Below, in pieces: positions 17,284-27,841 of a DNA stretch of 64,000 nt. The first letter of the stretch is position 1. Every line of letters starts with the position of its first letter. Both the position numbers and the translations under genes were made by a program. Below the pieces are notes generated by a model, which was not told where the DNA came from, did not search any database, and saw nothing but the letters and a program-made list of their open reading frames with translations. The DNA lies in contig NZ_JAALDK010000001.1 of assembly GCF_013366925.1 (NCBI RefSeq), positions 3,217,165 through 3,281,164 of the forward strand. Reading direction: 5' to 3'. This DNA is from Paraburkholderia youngii (GTDB taxonomy: Bacteria > Pseudomonadota > Gammaproteobacteria > Burkholderiales > Burkholderiaceae).

Positions 17284-18584
17284 CGTGGCAGGCCGTCCCT
17301 GCGAAATTGCGCGACCGCACGGGCGTCGAGCGTGGGCCACGCGTCGCGTGCGGTGAAGCGTTCGCGCGTGTAGTTGGCGAGCTCCGCTATCTGCGCATCC
17401 GTGAAGGTGTTGGCAAATGATGGCATGAAGGGCTCGCTATCGCTTTCGTGCCAGTCGATGCCATCGAGGATGAAACGGACCATGTTGCGAGGGCTGTCGG
17501 CGTTGACGGCCGTGGAAAGGGACAGCGACGGTCGAGCGCCCCCGTTCGACATCGGCGCGCCTTCGGCATGGCACGATGCGCAGGCCGCGGCGAACAGATT
17601 CGCGCCGCCGCCGGGCGCGGGGGACACGGGCGCGGAGGTAGCGGAGGGCGAGGCGACCGGATGCTCCGGCGCGCCTCGGCCCCCGGATGGCAACGCCAGC
17701 AGATACGCGGCCATCGCCTCAACGTCGGAGGCGGATGCGTCGGCGAGCGTGCGCGTGACGGGGCGCATCGGACCCGCCGCCGCGCCATGGGCGCTGGCGA
17801 GGCCCGTGCGCAGATAGCCGACGAGCTGGGCCTGAGTCCAGGGCGTCGGGCGTGAAGCGAGGTCCGTCAGCGCGGGCGCGTCCCATCCGTCGATCGTGCC
17901 GCCTTGCAGCGCGTGGTCGCGGCGCTCTGCGCCGAGGCGGTCGAGCGGCGTGTGGCACGCACCGCAATGACCGAGGCTTTCGACCAGATAACGCCCGCGT
18001 GCGAGGTCCGGCGCTCCGGTCGGCGACGGTGCGGCTTCGCTGCCGGTATGCAGGTAAAGAAGATTCCACACGGCGATGAGGGGCCTGAAGCCGAGCGGGA
18101 AGATCAGCTCGTTGTGCGGCGCAGGCGCGTTGACCGGAGCGCGGCTCATCAGCCATGCATACAGCGAGCCGATATCGGCATCGCTCAGGTGCGTGAAGTG
18201 GGGATATGGGAACGCGGGGTAGAGCAGATGGCCGTCGCTGGACACGCCGCGCCGCATCGCACGTTCGAACGCGTCGAGCGTCCAGCCCCCGATGCCGGTT
18301 TCGTTGTCCGGGGTGATGTTGGTCGAGTAAATGAGGCCAAAAGGTGTTTGCAGCGGCAGTCCGCCCGCGAGGGGCTGGCCGCCCGTCGCGGTGTGGCACG
18401 TGACGCAATTGCCAATGGCCGCGAGCTTCGCGCCGCGCGTCGCGGCCGCGGTATCGCTGTTGGCCGCGATCGGCGCAGTGACGGCACCCGGCGCGGGCTC
18501 CCGTGCATGCGCAGTGGGGCCGTGCGCGGCCATGAGGGCGACCACAACAACGGCCACGCCCGCACTTGCCACCTGTCCTTTCAT
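17280..18584 (-). CDS. Tri-heme cytochrome c subunit of the molybdenum hydroxylase
   Basis: 434 residues with three c-type heme sites: CVTCH, CGACH and CASCH. An N-terminal hydrophobic segment (AGVAVVVVALMAAHGPTAHA) is a signal sequence or anchor. The start is ATG 18584, preceded by GGAGG; a frame beginning 30 bases earlier lacks that site. Architecture matches the cytochrome subunits of gluconate, alcohol and aldehyde dehydrogenases, which pass electrons to ubiquinone or an oxidase. It is the first gene of the three-gene operon. Confidence 0.92.
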   Translation of the reverse strand: MKGQVASAGVAVVVVALMAAHGPTAHAREPAPGAVTAPIAANSDTAAATRGAKLAAIGNCVTCHTATGGQPLAGGLPLQTPFGLIYSTNITPDNETGIGGWTLDAFERAMRRGVSSDGHLLYPAFPYPHFTHLSDADIGSLYAWLMSRAPVNAPAPHNELIFPLGFRPLIAVWNLLYLHTGSEAAPSPTGAPDLARGRYLVESLGHCGACHTPLDRLGAERRDHALQGGTIDGWDAPALTDLASRPTPWTQAQLVGYLRTGLASAHGAAAGPMRPVTRTLADASASDVEAMAAYLLALPSGGRGAPEHPVASPSATSAPVSPAPGGGANLFAAACASCHAEGAPMSNGGARPSLSLSTAVNADSPRNMVRFILDGIDWHESDSEPFMPSFANTFTDAQIAELANYTRERFTARDAWPTLDARAVAQFRRDGLPR

Positions 18585-18692
18585 CTGGCCTCCATCGCCG
18601 AACCGTCCGCGCATCGTTGCAGAATGCGTCGCGCGGCTCTAAGTCGCGCAAGCGGCGTTCCCGATAGCGGCGGGTCGCGATAACGGCTTCTT

Positions 18693-20282
18693 CTAGCCGG
18701 CAGCGACCGCGATGGCGATCTGCACGAACAGCACCTTGACGATGGTCATCGACGGAAAAATCATCGCGTACATGACGTCGGGCTGATCCGTCGGCGCGAT
18801 GCGGTTGGCGAAGGCGAGAATCGCGGGATTGCCGGTCGCGCCGCAAATCACGCCGACCGACGTATCGAAAGACAGTCTGAAGATCCACAGGCAGCACACA
18901 GCCGTGACGCCGACGAGCACCAGCAGCGTGATCACGCCATAAAGCAGCAGCAGCGGTCCGGCGGTGCCGACGGTCGCAACGAACTTCGGTCCGCAAGACA
19001 GGCCCACCTGCGCGAGAAAAATCGTCAGCCCGAGATTGCGCAGCACGAGATTTGCGGAGAGCGGCATCACCCACACGAAAGGTCCGCTGCGGCGCACCTT
19101 GCCGAGGCACAGTGCGACCAGTAGCAACGCCGCGAGACCCAGGCTGAACGCGCCGAGACCGGGCGCGCGCAGCGGGATCGCACCGACCAGCAGCCCCGCT
19201 GCCGCGCCGATGCCCAGACAGATGAAACTCAGCTCGGCCGTGCCCTTGATCGAATCGCCGAAGAACGCGCGGACCGTCGCCCTATGCGCGTTGTCGACGA
19301 GCAGGCCGACGCGGTCGCCTGCCTCGAGAATCAGATCCGGGGTCGACAGCAGATCGGTATCACCGCGCCGCACGTGCGCGATCGCGCAGTTCACGCCGTC
19401 CGGATAGCGCAGATTGCCGAGCGCCGTGCCGACGACCGCCGGGCTAGACGCGAACACGCGCAGATAGTCGAGGTCTTCGCGATGACTCGAAATACGCCCG
19501 GGCTGCGACTCGCCGCATAGTGCGGTTGCTTCGTCGAGCGGGCGGCGCTCGGTGGCGGTGGCAAGAAGGACGTCGTCGGCGCGCAGCGTGAAGTCGTCGC
19601 TGGGCAACTGATTGTGATGCGCGCGCCGCACGGCCGCTATCGCCACGCCGGCAGGCAGGCGGGTCGAGAGCTCCGACAGCCGGAGACCGAAGAGACTGGC
19701 ATTGCGCAGCGCGATTTCCGCGGTCTCCAGCACCTTCGCGGTCGGCTTCGGTATTTTGGCTTTCAGAGCCGCGTTCAGCACATAGAGGAACAGGATCGGC
19801 CCAGCCACGCCGAATGGATAGGTGACGCTATAAGCCACGGCGGCATTGCTGCTTTTCATCGATGCAATGGCAACCTGCAGGCTCGCCGTGCTGGTGCCGC
19901 TGCCCGCGAACATGCCGAGCGCATCGGCGAGCGTGATGCCGAAGTGGATGAAGGCGCACGCCACCAGACCCGAAGCGATCACGCCCACACATGCGGCCGC
20001 GTTGGCCTTCATGCCTTCCCGGCTCGTCAGTCCGCGGAAGAACTGCGCGCCGTACTGAATGCCGATGCCATACAGAAACAGCAGCAGACCGAGCGTGCCC
20101 AGCAACGCCGGCGGCGCGGATTTCGGCGCGAACGCGCCGAGCCCGAGTCCAACGAACAGCACGGCCCCCGAGCCGAGAGCCACGCCCTTGATAGTGATTT
20201 CGCCGACCAGGTAGCCGAGCGCAATGGTCAGAAAAAGCGCGAGCAGCGGCTGAGTTTCGAGGAAAGTTCTGACTGCTTCCAT
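18693..20282 (-). CDS. AspT/YidE-type antiporter with RCK-C domains
   Basis: 529-residue membrane protein of the aspartate:alanine exchanger family. The N-terminal half has about five hydrophobic segments ending in the motif GSGTSTASLQVA; the cytoplasmic centre (about residues 190-350) carries two TrkA_C/RCK-C-like domains (RLPAGVAIAAVRRAHHNQLP and GVNCAIAHVRRGDTDLLS); the C-terminal half repeats the membrane part with the matching motif CGATGNPAILAFA. The two G-x(S/T)-G-x repeats mark the transport path. Substrate could be aspartate/alanine, succinate or another dicarboxylate. Same strand as the PTS genes, 25 bases downstream of nagE, so possibly co-transcribed. Confidence 0.88.
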   Translation of the reverse strand: MEAVRTFLETQPLLALFLTIALGYLVGEITIKGVALGSGAVLFVGLGLGAFAPKSAPPALLGTLGLLLFLYGIGIQYGAQFFRGLTSREGMKANAAACVGVIASGLVACAFIHFGITLADALGMFAGSGTSTASLQVAIASMKSSNAAVAYSVTYPFGVAGPILFLYVLNAALKAKIPKPTAKVLETAEIALRNASLFGLRLSELSTRLPAGVAIAAVRRAHHNQLPSDDFTLRADDVLLATATERRPLDEATALCGESQPGRISSHREDLDYLRVFASSPAVVGTALGNLRYPDGVNCAIAHVRRGDTDLLSTPDLILEAGDRVGLLVDNAHRATVRAFFGDSIKGTAELSFICLGIGAAAGLLVGAIPLRAPGLGAFSLGLAALLLVALCLGKVRRSGPFVWVMPLSANLVLRNLGLTIFLAQVGLSCGPKFVATVGTAGPLLLLYGVITLLVLVGVTAVCCLWIFRLSFDTSVGVICGATGNPAILAFANRIAPTDQPDVMYAMIFPSMTIVKVLFVQIAIAVAAG

Positions 20283-20307
20283 GCGGCCCCCTATGTACGC
20301 GTCGCTC

Positions 20308-22104
20308 CTATCGCATTGCGCCTGCGAGGCTGCCCGAGCCGAGACCCACGATCAGATCGAGTGCACCGTTCTTCAATGCTTGCGTGGCGACCACGCCCGC
20401 CGCTTTCAAGCCGGCCGCGTCGATGCGCGACGCATCCAATAGTTCGACACGCAACCGCGTGGCCGCCAGCGCGTCGAGCTTCAGGATGTTGGCCGCGCCG
20501 CCCAGCGCCGCACGAATCTTTTCAGCGCGCTCCGTTTCCTGCGCAGAGTGTTGCGCCGAGGCGGCCACGGCCGCTGGAGCCGCCGCGGCAGTCGCGGCTG
20601 CTGCGCTTTCCACGCCGGGTGCGCCGGCCGCCGGCAGATCCGCTTCTGCGCCCGCTGTCTTCAGGTAGTCCTGCATGTCGGTTTTCATGTTCTCCGACAA
20701 CGGCCCGAAGATCGCCTGCACGCCGTTGCCCACGCGCACCACACCCGCCGCACCGAGCGCCTTGAGCTTGTGTTCGTCGACGCGCGCCGGGTCCTTCACG
20801 GAGATGCGCAGCCGTGTGATGCAAGCGTCGAGACTGGTGATATTGGAGCGGCCGCCAAAGGCGAGCACGAGTTCGCGCGAGCGTCCGCCCGCGCCGCTCG
20901 CGGCGACCGCCACGGTATCCGCCGTGTCGTCCTCGCGGCCGGGTGTCTTGAGGTTGAAGCGCGTGATGACGAAGCGGAACACGCCGTAATAGATCACCGC
21001 GTAAATTGGACCGAGAATGAAAACATACCAGGCGTGCGTGGCCTTTCCGCCGATCAGGTTGAACATCAGAAAATCGATGCCGCCTTGCGAGAACGTGAAG
21101 CCCATGCGCATGCCCAAGGTGTTCGCCACGAACTGCGCCGACGCCGCGAGGCATGCGTGAATCAGGTACAGCACCGGCGCGACGAACAGGAACGCGAATT
21201 CGATCGGCTCGGTGATGCCGGTGAGAAAAGAAGTCAGCGCGGCCGAAACCATCATGCCGCCGACAGCCACCTTCTTCTCCGGCTTCGCGCAATGCCAGAT
21301 CGCGATCGCCGCGGCCGGCAGGCCGAACATCTTGAACAGGAACGCCCCCGCGAGAATGCCGGCGGTGGGGTCGCCCGCGAAATAGCGGGTGATGTCGCCG
21401 TGAACCTCCTTGCCGGTCGTCGGGTCGACGAAGCTGCCCATTTCGAAGAAGAAAGGCACGTTCCAGATGTGATGCAGACCGAACGGAATCAGCAGACGTT
21501 CGACGAAACCGTAGACCGTCGCGGCGGTGCGCGGGTCCGAAACCGCCGCCCAATGCGAGAAAGCCTTGATTGCGCTGCCGATCGGCGGCCACACGAAGGA
21601 CAGGATCGCGCCGAGCACGATCGAGCCGATCGCGGTCACGATGGGCACGAAGCGCTTGCCGGCGAAGAAGCCGAGATACGGCGGCAACGTGATCCGGTAG
21701 TAGCGGTTGAACATCCAGGCCGCAAGACCACCGGCGAGGATGCCGCCGAACACGCCGGTCTGGATCGACGGAATGCCCATGATCGTGTCGGTTTCGATGC
21801 CCCCAATCTTGGCGATCACACCCAGCGTGGCCGTCATCACCAGATACCCGATCGTTGCGGCGATACCCGAGACGCCATCGTTCTCGGTGAAGCCGAGCGC
21901 GACGCCGATCGCGAAGATCAGCGGCAGGTTGGCGAAGATCACGTCGCCTGCGTTCTTCATCAGCGCGAGCACGACGGTCGGCACGTAACCGTGGAAGTCG
22001 GTGGCGCCGAGACCGAGCAGCAAGCCGGCCACCGGGAGTACGGCGACGGGCAGCATCAGCGATTTGCCGATCTTCTGCAAGACTCCGAACGCATGCGAGA
22101 ACAT
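20308..22104 (-). CDS. nagE: N-acetylglucosamine PTS permease EIICB with a second, cysteine-less EIIB domain
   Basis: 598 residues from ATG 22104 (AGGAG upstream). The EIIC part (about 1-370) has the glucose/GlcNAc-family channel, including [18 protein letters not shown] and [16 protein letters not shown] first EIIB domain (about 395-465) carries the phosphorylatable cysteine in LDACITRLR. After an alanine-rich linker a second EIIB-like domain (about 525-598) reads [11 protein letters not shown], with alanine where the cysteine should be. There is no EIIA domain here; it is supplied by the fusion protein encoded 22 bases upstream. Imports and phosphorylates GlcNAc. Confidence 0.92.
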   Translation of the reverse strand: MFSHAFGVLQKIGKSLMLPVAVLPVAGLLLGLGATDFHGYVPTVVLALMKNAGDVIFANLPLIFAIGVALGFTENDGVSGIAATIGYLVMTATLGVIAKIGGIETDTIMGIPSIQTGVFGGILAGGLAAWMFNRYYRITLPPYLGFFAGKRFVPIVTAIGSIVLGAILSFVWPPIGSAIKAFSHWAAVSDPRTAATVYGFVERLLIPFGLHHIWNVPFFFEMGSFVDPTTGKEVHGDITRYFAGDPTAGILAGAFLFKMFGLPAAAIAIWHCAKPEKKVAVGGMMVSAALTSFLTGITEPIEFAFLFVAPVLYLIHACLAASAQFVANTLGMRMGFTFSQGGIDFLMFNLIGGKATHAWYVFILGPIYAVIYYGVFRFVITRFNLKTPGREDDTADTVAVAASGAGGRSRELVLAFGGRSNITSLDACITRLRISVKDPARVDEHKLKALGAAGVVRVGNGVQAIFGPLSENMKTDMQDYLKTAGAEADLPAAGAPGVESAAAATAAAAPAAVAASAQHSAQETERAEKIRAALGGAANILKLDALAATRLRVELLDASRIDAAGLKAAGVVATQALKNGALDLIVGLGSGSLAGAMR

Positions 22105-22126
22105 GGCTGATCTCCTGTTGATCGGC

Positions 22127-24673
22127 TCAGTCGGCAAAGCGCGACAGATGCGCGCGGACTTCCGCGGCGGTGCCCAGACGCAGCACCTCGGCGGCGAGCT
22201 TCTTTGCTTCGTCGGTCGTGATGCGTGCAAGCTGGGCCTTGATCGAACCGACTGCCGGAATACTTACCGAGAGCTCGTCGATGCCGAGGCCGACGAGCAC
22301 CGGCACCGCCATCGCATCCGACGCGATGCCGCCGCAAATGCCGACCCATTTGCCGTGCTGGTGCGCGCCGTCGACCGTCATGCCGATCAGACGCAACACC
22401 GCCGGGTGCAGCGCGTCGGCCTGCTTTGCGAGTTGCGGATGGCCCCGGTCCATCGCGAGCGTGTATTGCGTCAGGTCGTTCGTGCCGATCGAGAAGAAGT
22501 CGACTTCGCGTGCGAGCGGCTCGGCGATCAGCGCGGCCGCCGGGACTTCGATCATGATTCCCACTTTCACGCTTGCTGCGCGATCGCCGGCTTCTTCGCG
22601 CAGGATCTTGCGCGCCGCCCGCACTTCCTCGACCGTCGTGATCATCGGGAACATCACGTGCAGGTTGCCGAGCGGCGCCGCGCGCAGGATTGCGCGCAGT
22701 TGGGTGCGGAAGATGTCGGGACGCTCGAGGCTCACGCGCACACCGCGCAGCCCGAGAAACGGGTTGTCTTCCTTCGGCAGCGGCATATACGACAGCGGTT
22801 TGTCGCCGCCGACATCGAGCGTGCGGACCACGAGCGTGCGCTCGCGGCCGAGCGCTTCCGCGACCGCGCAATATTCGGTGGCCTGTTCGTCTTCGCTTGG
22901 CGCGGTGTCGCGCGCGTCGAACAGGAACTCGGAACGCAACAGTCCGACGCCTTCCGCACCGCCAGCGACCGCGTCGCGCGCTTCCTGCGCATTGCGGATG
23001 TTCGCGACGACTTCGACGCGGTGGCCGTCGGCGGTCATTGCGAGTCTGCTTGCCGCGAGCTTTTCGTCTTCGCGTTTGGCGGCCTGGCGCCTGATGCGTT
23101 CGCGCGCCTTTTCCAGTTCCTCGGCGCTCGGATTGCGCCGCAAGCTGCCGCGCGAACCGTCGAGCACGACGGGCGTGCCGTCGGCGAGTTGCAGCGCGCG
23201 CGCGTCGATACCGCAGATCGCCGGAATGCCGAGCGAGCGCGCGAGGATCGCGACGTGGCTCGTCGCGCCGCCGGTCGTCGTGCAAAAGCCGAGCACCTTG
23301 CTGCGATCGAGCGACGTGGTGTCGGACGGCGACAGTTCCTCGGCGATCAGGATCGACTCTTCCGGCACGTCGATCTGCGCCTGCTTCACGCCGGCGAGCA
23401 GCGCGAGCACACGGCGGCCGACGTCGCGGATATCGCCGGCGCGTTCGCGCAGCAGCGGATTGTCGAGCTTTTCGAGCATGCTTGCCTGGTTCTGGAACGC
23501 ATCGCGCCACGCGAACCCCGCGCCCTTTCCCTCGCTGATGCTGCTGATGGCGGCGTCGTTCAGGTCGGGATCGTCCAGCAGTTCGAGATGCGCGTCGAGA
23601 ATCTGCGCTTTCGACGGATCGGTGAGCGTCGCCTTGAGCCCCTCGATCTGCTGACGCGCCTGATGCTGCGCCGCTTCGAGTTGCGCCCGTTCGCGTTGCG
23701 GCGACTCGCCCGCTTCGTTCACCTCGATCACTTGCTGGCGGAACTGCACGATCTTACCGACCGAAAGCCCCGGCGACGCGGAGACGCCGATGAATTCGTT
23801 GGCGTCGGCGGGAGCCGCCTCGCTCGGTGCCGGCACTGGCGCAACCGGCGCGCTTGACGCGGCCGCCGCGGGTGCGGGCGCATCGCCGGGCTTTTCGCCC
23901 GATCCCTCGGCAAGCAGTCGCGCGACGGTGCTGGCCGCCTCCGCCGCGTCGGGACCGCGGGCCTCGACGCGCAACTTGTCGCCGAACTTCGTTGCGAGCC
24001 CCATGAGCGCGACGACGGACTTGGCATTTGCGCTGGCGTCGCCGCGCAGCAAGCGGATCTCGGACTTGAATTTCTTCGCCTCGACCGCGACGACCGCGGC
24101 GGGCCGCGCATGCAGGCCCGCCGGATTCGGCAGCGTGATCTCGCCGGAGAGGATCGCGCCGGTGGCGCTGGCCGTATCCTTGTTCTCCCCGCTGCCGACC
24201 AGTTCGACGTACAGCGCGACGTCGGTGCCGGCGACGACGAGCCCTTTCGCGGGAACGTAGCGCGTGACGAGATCGCCATTGGCGATCACCATTTGCGTGA
24301 GCAGGCTGGTTGCTTTTGCGCCGACCACGATCGGGTCGAAGCGGATCAGCGGCGTGCCCGCCGCGACGGTGTCGCCTTCCTTGACCAACGGCATGAAGCC
24401 CTCGCCGCGCAGCATTACGGTATCGAGCCCGATGTGCAGCAGCACTTGCAGACCGTTGTCGCCGGTGATCGTTGCGGCGTGGCACGCGCTGTGGAGTTGC
24501 GTGACCTTGCCGGCAAGCGGCGATAGCAGTTCATCCGAGGTCGGATCGATCGATACGCCATCGCCGACCATCTTCTGGGCAAAGACCGGATCGGGCACGC
24601 TGTCGAGAGGAACCAGTACGCCCGACAGTGGCGCCATCAACTCGATGCGCTGAGGACGCTGAGGAGCTTTCAT
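22127..24673 (-). CDS. ptsI: EIIA(Glc)-HPr-Enzyme I fusion of the PTS
   Basis: 848 residues from ATG 24673 (AAGGAG upstream). Domains in order: EIIA of the glucose type (about 1-150, active histidine in [10 protein letters not shown]), HPr (about 185-275, active histidine in [11 protein letters not shown]), an Ala/Pro-rich linker, then Enzyme I (about 300-848, active histidine in [15 protein letters not shown]-binding segments [10 protein letters not shown] and MIEVPAA, C-terminal [15 protein letters not shown] and CGGIASD). One polypeptide therefore relays phosphate from PEP all the way to EIIB of NagE. A start at 24868 would add 65 residues of no family resemblance. With nagE it forms a complete GlcNAc uptake system. 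Confidence 0.95.
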   Translation of the reverse strand: MKAPQRPQRIELMAPLSGVLVPLDSVPDPVFAQKMVGDGVSIDPTSDELLSPLAGKVTQLHSACHAATITGDNGLQVLLHIGLDTVMLRGEGFMPLVKEGDTVAAGTPLIRFDPIVVGAKATSLLTQMVIANGDLVTRYVPAKGLVVAGTDVALYVELVGSGENKDTASATGAILSGEITLPNPAGLHARPAAVVAVEAKKFKSEIRLLRGDASANAKSVVALMGLATKFGDKLRVEARGPDAAEAASTVARLLAEGSGEKPGDAPAPAAAASSAPVAPVPAPSEAAPADANEFIGVSASPGLSVGKIVQFRQQVIEVNEAGESPQRERAQLEAAQHQARQQIEGLKATLTDPSKAQILDAHLELLDDPDLNDAAISSISEGKGAGFAWRDAFQNQASMLEKLDNPLLRERAGDIRDVGRRVLALLAGVKQAQIDVPEESILIAEELSPSDTTSLDRSKVLGFCTTTGGATSHVAILARSLGIPAICGIDARALQLADGTPVVLDGSRGSLRRNPSAEELEKARERIRRQAAKREDEKLAASRLAMTADGHRVEVVANIRNAQEARDAVAGGAEGVGLLRSEFLFDARDTAPSEDEQATEYCAVAEALGRERTLVVRTLDVGGDKPLSYMPLPKEDNPFLGLRGVRVSLERPDIFRTQLRAILRAAPLGNLHVMFPMITTVEEVRAARKILREEAGDRAASVKVGIMIEVPAAALIAEPLAREVDFFSIGTNDLTQYTLAMDRGHPQLAKQADALHPAVLRLIGMTVDGAHQHGKWVGICGGIASDAMAVPVLVGLGIDELSVSIPAVGSIKAQLARITTDEAKKLAAEVLRLGTAAEVRAHLSRFAD

Positions 24674-25499
24674 CGCCAAGACTCCTTGTACGTTGACGCT
24701 CGCCTGCGGTGGTTCGACTCGAGCCGCGTGAGCGCGACATTCATCCGTGCGGTCGGCACCATTGCCGGTTACGCCGCTCACCCACTTGTGAGCGGCGCAC
24801 GTTACAAAAGCTCGGTGACAGGAACTCGGGAAACCCAACCACGTCGCGCACGTCGCCCGTATGCGCAAACTGCTGCTTACCCCTCGATGCGATTGCTCTC
24901 ACCGGAAAGACTCGGCAGTCTGATTTCGTTCGCGCGCGACATGTCGGCTTTCAGGATGGTTGCCGCCCACGCAGCCTCGACCGGGGGTGGGCGGAGAAAC
25001 GTCGGGCGCGCTGCGACGGCGTTGTTTGCGTGTGTCGGCCGCCTCGCGCCTGAGGGCGACCGGCTTGCACCGTGGTCCCGGAAAAAGGACCCGGAAAGCG
25101 CTCTGAAAGAGAGCATATGTTACTGAGCGCAGATTGCAAGACGAGACGATTTCGGAAGGGGATTTTCCGAATTTTTCTAATTCCAGGCGGAAGACCGGCA
25201 CGGCAATTATTAATTGGCGCATCGCGCGGTTTTTACTTCTCTGTTTTATTCGTTTAGCGAAAGGCAGGGTCTGCTTTCATCTGCAACGACGTTCACCGTA
25301 TCGAACTCGACAAGCAATTCCGCGCCCAATGAGGCGGTTATGTATGCAATCGGCATGTTGGGGCGGTTTTCTTTCCCGAAATACGTGCATTGAATTTGTT
25401 GATCAGGTCCATTCAAGCAAAACGGAATTGTTACGCTGACGCGGGGTGCCAAGTGAGCTTTAAGGTACCTTCAGGGCGCAGACTTGCCGTTTAGATGCG
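24674..25499. other. AT-richer intergenic region upstream of the PTS operon
   Basis: 826 bases. The left end must hold the ptsI-nagE promoter. A small hairpin (GCTCT / AGAGC, 5-base loop) lies at 25100-25114. From about 25130 to 25450 the base composition turns clearly AT-richer than the surroundings. The only possible gene is the doubtful minus-strand frame at 25246-25452, listed separately. Confidence 0.5.
25246..25452 (-). CDS. Possible small protein, unrecognised
   Basis: 68 residues from a TTG with no good ribosome site. The sequence is protein-like rather than the repetitive Arg/Ala-rich pattern of shadow frames (for example NMPIAYITASLGAELLVEFD), and it lies on the same strand, 47 bases after the coupled pair at 25500-26134. 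It could be a third gene of that cassette, a gene fragment, or chance. I do not recognise a family. Confidence 0.3.
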   Translation of the reverse strand: MAPRVSVTIPFCLNGPDQQIQCTYFGKENRPNMPIAYITASLGAELLVEFDTVNVVADESRPCLSLNE

Positions 25500-25781
25500 T
25501 TATTCCGGTCGTTTCTGCGGCTCTTGGGTGACCGACGACATGAGCGGCACTAATTCGGGTTTGTATCGAGCCAGGCAGTTGAGGATGGCGACACCGAAAC
25601 GGCGAGCGATTTCGTCGTCAATCTTGTCGCCAAAGTCTGACAACAGAATGGGGAAGACCGTCCCGGTCAAAAGTGGCTGGAGAGCCGCCTCATCAACCAT
25701 CTGAATGGTCAGTTCCATGTCCTCAGGAACGAAGCCGACAACGATTGATTTTGGTGGCTGGGGTGAGCGTGGAGTGTTCAT
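25500..25781 (-). CDS. Unrecognised 93-residue protein, second gene of a coupled pair
   Basis: The ATG at 25781 overlaps the stop of the preceding gene (ATGA), which fixes the start. The protein is mildly acidic and mostly helical in appearance, with core FVPEDMELTIQMVDEAALQP then GDKIDDEIARRFGVAILNCL. No signal peptide or membrane segment, so probably cytoplasmic. Small size, tight coupling and AT-richer surroundings would suit an accessory module such as a toxin/antitoxin or effector/immunity pair, but nothing in the sequence proves this. Confidence 0.6.
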   Translation of the reverse strand: MNTPRSPQPPKSIVVGFVPEDMELTIQMVDEAALQPLLTGTVFPILLSDFGDKIDDEIARRFGVAILNCLARYKPELVPLMSSVTQEPQKRPE

Positions 25782-26134
25782 ATTGCTTGAGTGAATCCCA
25801 TGCAAATGTTGTAGTTGTAGCGCGCACGGTCCATGCACGCCTGGACTGTTCCGTATCCGCCCATTGGCTTCCCGATAGCCCAAACGGCGCACTTTAGCGC
25901 TCGAGCGAGTTGCTGAGGCGCGGAGCCGCTTGCATATGCGCCGCCCTGAGCATGGCGCATGAACCTGGCGAGCGGGGCTAGTTGGCTCGCGTCGCGCGTG
26001 AGCTCCCATGGACTTGCTGAAGCAATGAGCTGGCGGCCGGTGCGCACCTCGTCGCTGGACGTGCTGCCGCGATATTCGTGCCGCGTATGGAGCGTGCAAC
26101 TGCGGTGGGCTCCCGCTTTCAAATCAATCGCCAT
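25778..26134 (-). CDS. Unrecognised 118-residue protein, first gene of a coupled pair
   Basis: ATG at 26134 with GGGAG about 6 bases upstream. Basic overall, with three cysteines in the C-terminal third (LKCAVWAIGKP, VQACMDRARYNY, NICMGFT). The N-terminal part is polar and rich in Arg and Ser. No hydrophobic export signal. It ends in ATGA, overlapping the next gene. I find no family for it; charge complementarity (basic first protein, acidic second) would be compatible with a binding pair. Confidence 0.6.
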   Translation of the reverse strand: MAIDLKAGAHRSCTLHTRHEYRGSTSSDEVRTGRQLIASASPWELTRDASQLAPLARFMRHAQGGAYASGSAPQQLARALKCAVWAIGKPMGGYGTVQACMDRARYNYNICMGFTQAI

Positions 26135-26509
26135 CCGTCTCCCAAGTACTGATCAGGCCAGTCGGTATAACTATCACGGAGCCCTATTGGACACGGCGAA
26201 AAACGAAGTCCTCAAGCGGCCGCGAACACTGCAATACCGACTTGGCGGCCCGATGCAAGCACTTCGGCGCCACTTACGAGATTTTCTAACATCGTGGAAG
26301 ACTGTCAACGAAACGCATCACGCCGCTGATGACGAACGCTTTCATGCCGGCGCATATGAAAGAGGCTACGCGGTCGTTTCGGCCGTTAGCGGAATATCGT
26401 CGCCCGCGCATTGTTCAGCCACACCTTCTAGTCTTTTCATCGGACGACTCTTTTTCCAACGTGAGACCCCGCCTAAAGTGTCAGGCTTCAATCTGGCATC
26501 AGGGTCATC
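26135..26509. other. Intergenic region with no recognised gene
   Basis: 375 bases between the divergent orphan gene pair and the MFS gene. No open frame here looks coding and no clear operator was seen. It should contain promoters in both directions. Confidence 0.4.
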
Positions 26510-27748
26510 ATGCACATCGATACACCTACGACTTCAGCGTCCCTGGAAGGGAATTCAACCTCCGCAGGTCAATGGCTATCCGTCATCGCTGTTGCGGTAA
26601 GCGCGTTCGCGTTCGTCACGGCCGAGTTTTTGCCCGTCGGGCTGTTGCCACAGATCGCACATGACCTCGGCGTGTCGACTGGTGTCGCTGGTCTGATGGT
26701 CACCACGCCCGGCGTAATGGCCGCAATATTGGCGCCGACGCTGATAGTCAGCGCGGGCCGCATGGACCGCCGGTACGTTTTCCTGCTCCTCACCGCGGTA
26801 CTGTTGATCGCGAACGTCGTGTGCGCGATCGCACCGAACCTCGCGATCATGCTCGTCGGACGGGCTTTGCTCGGCGGCGCGCTGGGTGGCTTCTGGACTC
26901 TGGCGACGGCGGCGGCTCCTCGACTCGTGCAAGCAAAGGATGCCGCCAAAGCAACCGCGACCATTCTGACCGGCGTGACCTGCGCAACGGTGATCGGCGT
27001 GCCGCTCGGGACTTTCATCGCGTCGTTTGCATCGTGGCGCCTCGCGTTCGCCGCGACCGCGGGCCTCGTGTCGCTCGCCTTGCTGGCGCAGGCGTTCCTC
27101 GTGCCTTCGTTGCCGTCGGCATCGGCATTGCGGATCGCCGATTTCAAAACACTGCTTCACCGGCCTCATACGAGGCTGAGCATGGTGATGGTCGCGCTCG
27201 TCTTCGGCGCGCATTTCTCGACCTACACCTACATTGCTCCGCTGCTCGAACACGACTTCTCGTTGAGCGCCATCACACTGTTGCTGTTCGGATTCGGTCT
27301 GATCGGCTTCTTCTCGAATGCATTGGCGTCGATGGTGATTTCGGACCATCTGAAGAAATCCGTCGCCGCGATGGTTATGCTGCTATTGGGCGCGATGTCG
27401 TCGATGTTGCTGCTCGAGCATTCGCCGATCGGCGAGACTGCGGGGATGCTGCTGTGGGGAATCGCGTTCGGAGCGCTGCCGCTTTGCTTCAGCGTATGGA
27501 TTCAGCGCAGCACGACAGACCTGCCCGAAGCGGGCTCGGCGATGTTCGTCAGCATCATCCAGGTCGCGATTGCGGCGGGTTCGGCAGTGGGAGGCACTAT
27601 TGTCGACCGCGCGGGAATTCACGCTGACTTCACGCTGGGACTTGGACTCGCACTGCTCGGTCTCGTGACACTGCAACGGCTTGCTGTGCTGGAACGACCG
27701 GCCGCTGCGTCTTCTCTTGATTGCGCGTGCGATGCGTCGGCTGACTGA
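26510..27748 (+). CDS. MFS drug/metabolite efflux transporter (AraJ/NepI-like)
   Basis: 412 residues with twelve hydrophobic segments, DHA1 family. Near TM1 it reads FAFVTAEFLPVGLLPQIAHD, a signature of the AraJ/SotB/NepI proton-coupled exporters; after TM2-3 a shortened motif A (SAGRMDRRYVF), and motif C-like glycine spacing in TM5 (VTCATVIGVPLGTFIAS). The N-terminal 22 residues are polar and cytoplasmic. Ribosome site is weak (CAGGG), so the start could be slightly different. Substrate unknown; sugars, purine nucleosides or drugs are possible. Confidence 0.88.
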   Translation: MHIDTPTTSASLEGNSTSAGQWLSVIAVAVSAFAFVTAEFLPVGLLPQIAHDLGVSTGVAGLMVTTPGVMAAILAPTLIVSAGRMDRRYVFLLLTAVLLIANVVCAIAPNLAIMLVGRALLGGALGGFWTLATAAAPRLVQAKDAAKATATILTGVTCATVIGVPLGTFIASFASWRLAFAATAGLVSLALLAQAFLVPSLPSASALRIADFKTLLHRPHTRLSMVMVALVFGAHFSTYTYIAPLLEHDFSLSAITLLLFGFGLIGFFSNALASMVISDHLKKSVAAMVMLLLGAMSSMLLLEHSPIGETAGMLLWGIAFGALPLCFSVWIQRSTTDLPEAGSAMFVSIIQVAIAAGSAVGGTIVDRAGIHADFTLGLGLALLGLVTLQRLAVLERPAAASSLDCACDASAD

Positions 27749-27841
27749 CGGAACGCAACAAAAACAGAACAAATACGGCGCGAGACCGCACTCGCGATAC
27801 CGGGCCGAGGCGACGCCGCGGCCCGCCAGGCGACGAATCCG

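Noticed and set aside
20548..22110. 520-codon frame on the plus strand
   Set aside because: Antisense shadow of nagE.
22001..23857. 618-codon frame on the plus strand
   Set aside because: Antisense shadow of the PTS fusion gene.
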